From NCBI RefSeq assembly GCF_007097245.1, contig NZ_VJZT01000002.1, positions 1 through 64,000 on the forward strand: a stretch of DNA of 64,000 nt, in the 5' to 3' direction. This document shows, in pieces, positions 59,760 to 64,000 of the stretch; the first letter of the stretch is position 1, and every line of letters begins with the position of its first letter. The position numbers and the translations under genes are program-made. This stretch comes from Flavobacterium restrictum (lineage in GTDB: Bacteria; Bacteroidota; Bacteroidia; Flavobacteriales; Flavobacteriaceae). Below the pieces are notes generated by a model. That model was not told where the DNA came from and made no database searches. It saw only the letters and a program-made list of their open reading frames with translations.

Positions 59760-62603
59760 ATGAAATCAAGATATTATGTAGTGCTTGGACTTTTCTTTAC
59801 TTGCCTTCTGGCATCGAATGCCCAAAATAAAACCGAAAAACCAAAAGAATTTAAAGTAGCTTTTGAGGAATTCACACTAGAAAATGGACTTCACGTCATT
59901 CTTCACACCGATAAATCCGATCCTGTTGTTGCCGTTGCGCTAACCTGCCATGTGGGTTCCGCTCGAGAAAAAGCGGGACGAACTGGATTTGCACACTTAT
60001 TTGAACATTTACTTTTTTTGGAATCCGAAAATTTAGGCAAAGGAGGACTTGATAAAATGAGTGCCAAAATTGGTGGTTCAGGTGCCAATGGATCCACGAG
60101 TAGAGACCGTACGAACTACTTTCAAACTGTTCCAAAAGATGCACTTGAAAAAATGATTTGGGCCGAAGCCGATAAATTAGGCTACTTTATAAATACCGTG
60201 ACCGAGCCAGTTCTTGCCAAAGAAAAACAAGTGGTTAAAAACGAAAAAAGACAAAGTTATGACAACCGTCCTTATGGGCATAATATGGAGATAATTGATG
60301 CTAATTTATACCCGCCAACGCATCCTTACAATTGGACAGTAATTGGCTCGCTCGATGATTTACAAAATGCCACACTGCAAGATGTAAAGGATTTTTACAA
60401 TCGCTGGTATGTTCCTAATAATGTAACGCTCACTATTGCAGGCGATTTTGATACCAAACAAACCAAAGAATGGGTCAAGAAATATTTTAGCGAAATCAAA
60501 CGAGGCGAAGCGATTCCAGTAATGCAAAAGCAAGCAGTGACTTTGACCGCCACCAAAAAACTGTATTACGAGGACAACTTTGCGCGCTTGCCATTGCTAA
60601 CATTAGTCTGGCCAACAGTGTACCAATACCATCCAGATAGTTATGCGCTCGAAGTTTTGGCGACCTATTTGACCAAAGGCAAAAAAGCACCTTTGTACAA
60701 AACGTTGGTAGAGGATAAAAAACTGACCGATGCCGTAACCCTAGAACAATACAACTCGGAAATAGCAGGACAATACATCTTGAGCGTGACTGCATTTGAC
60801 AAAACCAACTTGAATACGGTACAAAACGGTATCGATGAAGCCCTGAAAAACTTTGAAAAAGAAGGCATTTCCACCGAAGACCTCAACCGAATAAAAGCCA
60901 AACAAGAAACTGATTTTTATACCAATTTATCTAGCGTTTTAGGAAAAGGATTTCAGCTTGCACAATATGAAATTTTTGCGGGAACACCTGATTTTATTAA
61001 CCAAGATGTCAAAAACATTCTTGCCGTAACGCCACAAGATGTGATGCGTGTCTATCAAAAATACATTCAAGGAAAACCATTTGTAGCCACTAGTTTTGTT
61101 CCAAAAGGGCAAACGAATTTAGTCCTAAACGAATCTGTTTTGGCTCCCATTGTAGAGGAAAAGATAATCGAAGGCAAGGAAGAAACTTTTGATGCCAGTA
61201 TTGCGGCAACCTACACTAAAACGCCTTCCAGTTTTGACCGAACCAAAGAACCCAACTACGGCGAAAGCCCTGATTTACAATTACCAACCGTTTGGAAATC
61301 AACACTTACATCAGGATTGTCTGTTCTAGGAATCGAAAATCACGAAGTGCCGCTGGTACAATTCCAGTTGGAACTCAAAGGCGGCATGCTTTTGGAACAA
61401 AAAAACAAAATTGGTGTTGCCAATCTTTTGGCTTCGTTACTTACAAAGGGTACTCGCAATAAAACGCCACAACAACTCGAAAACGCCATCGAAAATCTTG
61501 GTGCCACTATAGAAGCCAATGCTACCGATGAATCGATTGTTGTAAGCGGCACTACCTTGTCCAAAAATTACACCGTAACCTTGCAACTCGTTCAGGAAAT
61601 CCTCTTGGAACCGCGTTGGGATACCACGGAATTTGATTTGATTAAACAAAGTACTTTGAGCCAAATCACACAACAAAAAGCCTCTCCAAATAGCATTGCA
61701 AGAAATGAATTTAAAAAATTAATTTTTGGCAGCGATTGCATCCTTGCCAACAACCGCATGGGTACCGAAAGTTCCCTAAAAGTAATTACGCTTGACGATT
61801 TAAAAAACTTTTACACCCAAAATCTATCGCCTACTGTAGCTACTTTTCAAGTTGTGGGAGCCGTTTCAAAAGCAACGGTAACCCAATCGCTAACGGCATT
61901 AAACAAAAAATGGAAACCTACAAAAGTTACTTTTCCAGAACTAAAGATTGCCGATGCGCCCACTACAGCAACACTTTATTTTTATGATGTTCCTGGAGCA
62001 AAACAATCGGTTATTCAAATTGGGTATCCAGCATTGGCAGCCACTGACGTGGATTTTTACCCCGCAACAATTATGAATTACCGTTTGGGTGGCGGTGGAT
62101 TTGCCTCGCAGTTGACACAAGAATTGCGCGAAAGCAAAGGATATACGTATGGAATTCGTTCGGGTTTTGATGGGTCAACTACAAAAGGTGCTTTCTTAAT
62201 TTCAAGTGGCGTTCGTTCGAATGTAACCTATGAATCCGTTCGTTTAATTAAAGAAATTTTAGAAAACTACGGCAAAAATTTTGATGCCAATGACCTAGAA
62301 ATAACCAAAAGTTTTTTGATAAAAAGCAATGCTAGAGCATTCGAAACATTAGACGCAAAACTGGGAATGCTCCACGAAATTAGCAACTATAACTATGCTG
62401 ACGACTATATAAAAAGCCAAGAGAATACCGTAAAAAACAGTACAGTTGCGGCTATAAAAGCACTTTCGAATACCTACTTGAATCCAAACAAAATGATTTA
62501 CCTCGTGGTTGGCGATGCCCAAACACAACTCCAGAAATTAGAAGAAATAGGTTTTGGAAAACCAATACTTTTGAACACTTTGGAAGAGGATTCCAAAAAA
62601 TAA
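59760..62603 (+). CDS. Full-length M16-family zinc protease, exported
   Basis: A 947-aa exported metalloprotease. Start 59760 opens a signal peptide (MKSRYYVVLGLFFTCLLASNAQ); the reading from 59721 has no such sequence. It has two M16 halves of about 450 residues each. The N-terminal half carries the inverted zinc motif H79-L-F-E-H83 with the base Glu82 and the distant ligand Glu162 (KNEKRQSYDN). The C-terminal half (from WKSTLTSGLSVLGIENHEVPLVQ) lacks HxxEH, as expected for the inactive partner, and keeps the R/Y substrate motif (FASQLTQELRESKGYTYGIRSG). It degrades peptides in the periplasm. Confidence 0.93.
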   Translation: MKSRYYVVLGLFFTCLLASNAQNKTEKPKEFKVAFEEFTLENGLHVILHTDKSDPVVAVALTCHVGSAREKAGRTGFAHLFEHLLFLESENLGKGGLDKMSAKIGGSGANGSTSRDRTNYFQTVPKDALEKMIWAEADKLGYFINTVTEPVLAKEKQVVKNEKRQSYDNRPYGHNMEIIDANLYPPTHPYNWTVIGSLDDLQNATLQDVKDFYNRWYVPNNVTLTIAGDFDTKQTKEWVKKYFSEIKRGEAIPVMQKQAVTLTATKKLYYEDNFARLPLLTLVWPTVYQYHPDSYALEVLATYLTKGKKAPLYKTLVEDKKLTDAVTLEQYNSEIAGQYILSVTAFDKTNLNTVQNGIDEALKNFEKEGISTEDLNRIKAKQETDFYTNLSSVLGKGFQLAQYEIFAGTPDFINQDVKNILAVTPQDVMRVYQKYIQGKPFVATSFVPKGQTNLVLNESVLAPIVEEKIIEGKEETFDASIAATYTKTPSSFDRTKEPNYGESPDLQLPTVWKSTLTSGLSVLGIENHEVPLVQFQLELKGGMLLEQKNKIGVANLLASLLTKGTRNKTPQQLENAIENLGATIEANATDESIVVSGTTLSKNYTVTLQLVQEILLEPRWDTTEFDLIKQSTLSQITQQKASPNSIARNEFKKLIFGSDCILANNRMGTESSLKVITLDDLKNFYTQNLSPTVATFQVVGAVSKATVTQSLTALNKKWKPTKVTFPELKIADAPTTATLYFYDVPGAKQSVIQIGYPALAATDVDFYPATIMNYRLGGGGFASQLTQELRESKGYTYGIRSGFDGSTTKGAFLISSGVRSNVTYESVRLIKEILENYGKNFDANDLEITKSFLIKSNARAFETLDAKLGMLHEISNYNYADDYIKSQENTVKNSTVAAIKALSNTYLNPNKMIYLVVGDAQTQLQKLEEIGFGKPILLNTLEEDSKK

Positions 62604-62727
62604 TTGCTTTTAGGAAGGGATAATAATTGTCAGTAATACTAAAAATCGTAAACAAAAAAATAGGAGTTATAAAACCGCTGTAGTACTATAACCAGATTTT
62701 TTGTAAGTCAAAAAAACCAACAAACAT

Positions 62728-62735
62728 TATTTTTG
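62728..62735 (+). promoter_or_regulatory. -7 box of the second M16 gene
   Basis: TATTTTTG matches TANNTTTG, 65 nt before the ATG at 62801. Confidence 0.4.
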
Positions 62736-62800
62736 CAACTAATTCAGTTTTATTTGTTAAAAAAAAGTATTTTTATATCTCATAAACAACCACTTTTACT

Positions 62801-64000
62801 ATGAAAAACGTTCTAGTTTCCTTTGCTATTGTGTGTTTCTCGTTTGGTACCGCAAGCGCACAACAAAAATTGCCTTCCAATTTTTATTCTCAAAAACTAC
62901 CCAATGGGCTAGAAATTCTAGTTATTGAGGACAATACCGTTCCGCTAGCTACCATAGAAATTGTAGTCAAAAACGGTTCTTATACCGAGGATGCGGATTA
63001 CAATGGTTTGAGTCACATGTATGAACACATGTTTTTCAAGGCCAACAAAGACTTACCATCCCAAGAACAATTTTTGAAACGGGTTCAAGAGCTTGGAATT
63101 GCTTTTAACGGAACGACATCGCAAGAACGGGTAAATTATTATGTGACTTTGACCAAGGAAAAATTGAACGATGGATTGCAATTCATGAATTCGGCAATTC
63201 GATATCCTTTGTTTTTAGAACAAGAAATGAAAAATGAATTGCCCGTGGTAAATGGCGAGTTTCAAAGGAATGAATCGAATGCATTTTTCTTTCTAAACAA
63301 CGACATGAACAAAACTATGTGGGGCAAAAATTACAGTCGGAAAAACCCCATTGGCGACCACGACATCATATTGAGTTGCACGCCCGAGAAAATGAAAATC
63401 ATTCAAAACAAGTTTTATTACCCTAACAATTCCATGATTGTCGTTGCTGGCGATGTCAATCATACCGATGTGTACCAAAAAGTGGCCGCCATTTATAGCG
63501 ATTGGAAACCGAGTGATTTTGATCCATTTACCAAATGGTCTATCCCGGAATTTGAACCCTTAAAAGAAAACATTCATCAAATTACGGTCAACGAGAATGC
63601 ACAAGTACCCGCCTTTGAGATTGGATATCATGGCCCAGATACCCGCAATGACATACAAGCAACCTATGCCGCCGATGTGTTTTCGACTATTTTAGGGCAA
63701 GCTTCCTCCAAATTTCAAAAGGATTTAGTAGAAAGCGGATTGGCAAATCAAGCCATTCTTAATTATGGAACCTGCAAATACGTGGGGCCAATCACTATTT
63801 TTTTGATTCCAAATCCAAAAACCATTAAAGAGGCTTACAACAAACTACAAGAAAACATTTCGCAATGGGAAGATCCTGCTTATTTTACGGATGAACAGCT
63901 AGAAACAGCAAAAAACTTATTGGTAATTCAGGATGCTTATGGCAAAGAAAAAACGAGTGATTATTTGCATTCAGTTACTTATTTTTGGGCGAGTGCCACC
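62801..64000 (+). CDS. M16-family zinc protease, partial (runs off the window)
   Basis: The first 400 codons of a second exported M16 protease; no stop occurs before the window ends. A signal peptide (MKNVLVSFAIVCFSFGTASAQ) precedes the N-terminal M16 fold with the zinc motif H72-M-Y-E-H76 and the distant ligand Glu153 (VVNGEFQRNES). It is clearly different in sequence from the M16 at 59760 and more like the shorter, single-polypeptide-half type that often comes as a pair with a catalytically silent partner. The start of such a partner, if present, lies beyond the window. Confidence 0.88.
   Translation, partial: MKNVLVSFAIVCFSFGTASAQQKLPSNFYSQKLPNGLEILVIEDNTVPLATIEIVVKNGSYTEDADYNGLSHMYEHMFFKANKDLPSQEQFLKRVQELGIAFNGTTSQERVNYYVTLTKEKLNDGLQFMNSAIRYPLFLEQEMKNELPVVNGEFQRNESNAFFFLNNDMNKTMWGKNYSRKNPIGDHDIILSCTPEKMKIIQNKFYYPNNSMIVVAGDVNHTDVYQKVAAIYSDWKPSDFDPFTKWSIPEFEPLKENIHQITVNENAQVPAFEIGYHGPDTRNDIQATYAADVFSTILGQASSKFQKDLVESGLANQAILNYGTCKYVGPITIFLIPNPKTIKEAYNKLQENISQWEDPAYFTDEQLETAKNLLVIQDAYGKEKTSDYLHSVTYFWASAT

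Overview
The window is low-GC DNA from a member of the Bacteroidota, most likely Flavobacterium or a close relative. The evidence is consistent: proteins with type IX secretion (T9SS) C-terminal sorting domains, Bacteroidota-type -7 promoter boxes (TANNTTTG) upstream of many genes, a type III and a type II glutamine synthetase, DUF4834 and YfhO proteins, and a SusR-like membrane regulator for glycan use. No rRNA, tRNA or CRISPR array was found.

Layout. 0-24 kb is mainly housekeeping. It holds an FKBP-like lipoprotein, an S4 RNA-binding protein, a CapD/WbpM-type sugar dehydratase, divergent glnN (GSIII) and GSII genes, a TerC-type transporter, a T9SS-exported protein, an esterase, an AraC regulator, purU, a DUF4197 protein, pyrF, prfA, bcp, nth and an ECF sigma factor. 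A small accessory patch at 19.7-22.0 kb holds a structured dispersed repeat, a DGQHR-domain gene broken by one in-frame TAA, a GIY-YIG nuclease overlapping its end, and a cluster of hairpin-bearing direct repeats.

24.6-44.3 kb is a minus-strand beta-glucan utilisation locus. In transcription order it encodes a SusR-like regulator (beta-propeller, Y_Y_Y, LuxR-type HTH), an outer-membrane beta-barrel fused to a glycosidase domain, an Ig-like lipoprotein, a GH16 lipoprotein, a large GH94/GH149/GH161-type phosphorylase, a secreted GH17, an MFS sugar transporter fused to a GH17, two cytoplasmic GH17 proteins, and a T9SS-exported GH16. No SusC/SusD pair is present. The inferred route for laminarin-like beta-1,3-glucan is: GH16 and GH17 cut it outside and in the periplasm, the barrel fusion passes it through the outer membrane, the MFS-GH17 imports and trims oligosaccharides, and GH17 plus phosphorylase finish the job in the cytoplasm. 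A 27-nt element is shared upstream of two genes of this locus.

44.5-64 kb holds uvrA, an MscS channel and a probable envelope-polysaccharide operon (DUF4834, YfhO, a 54-aa protein, GT4, flippase). It also holds a transporter-like outer-membrane protein, a C10 cysteine protease cassette inserted between that gene and a GNAT gene (leaving a copy of the first nine GNAT codons behind), and two M16 zinc proteases, the last cut by the window edge.

The best candidates for something new are the SusCD-less glucan locus with its two unusual fusions, the DGQHR/GIY-YIG pair, and the C10 protease insertion.
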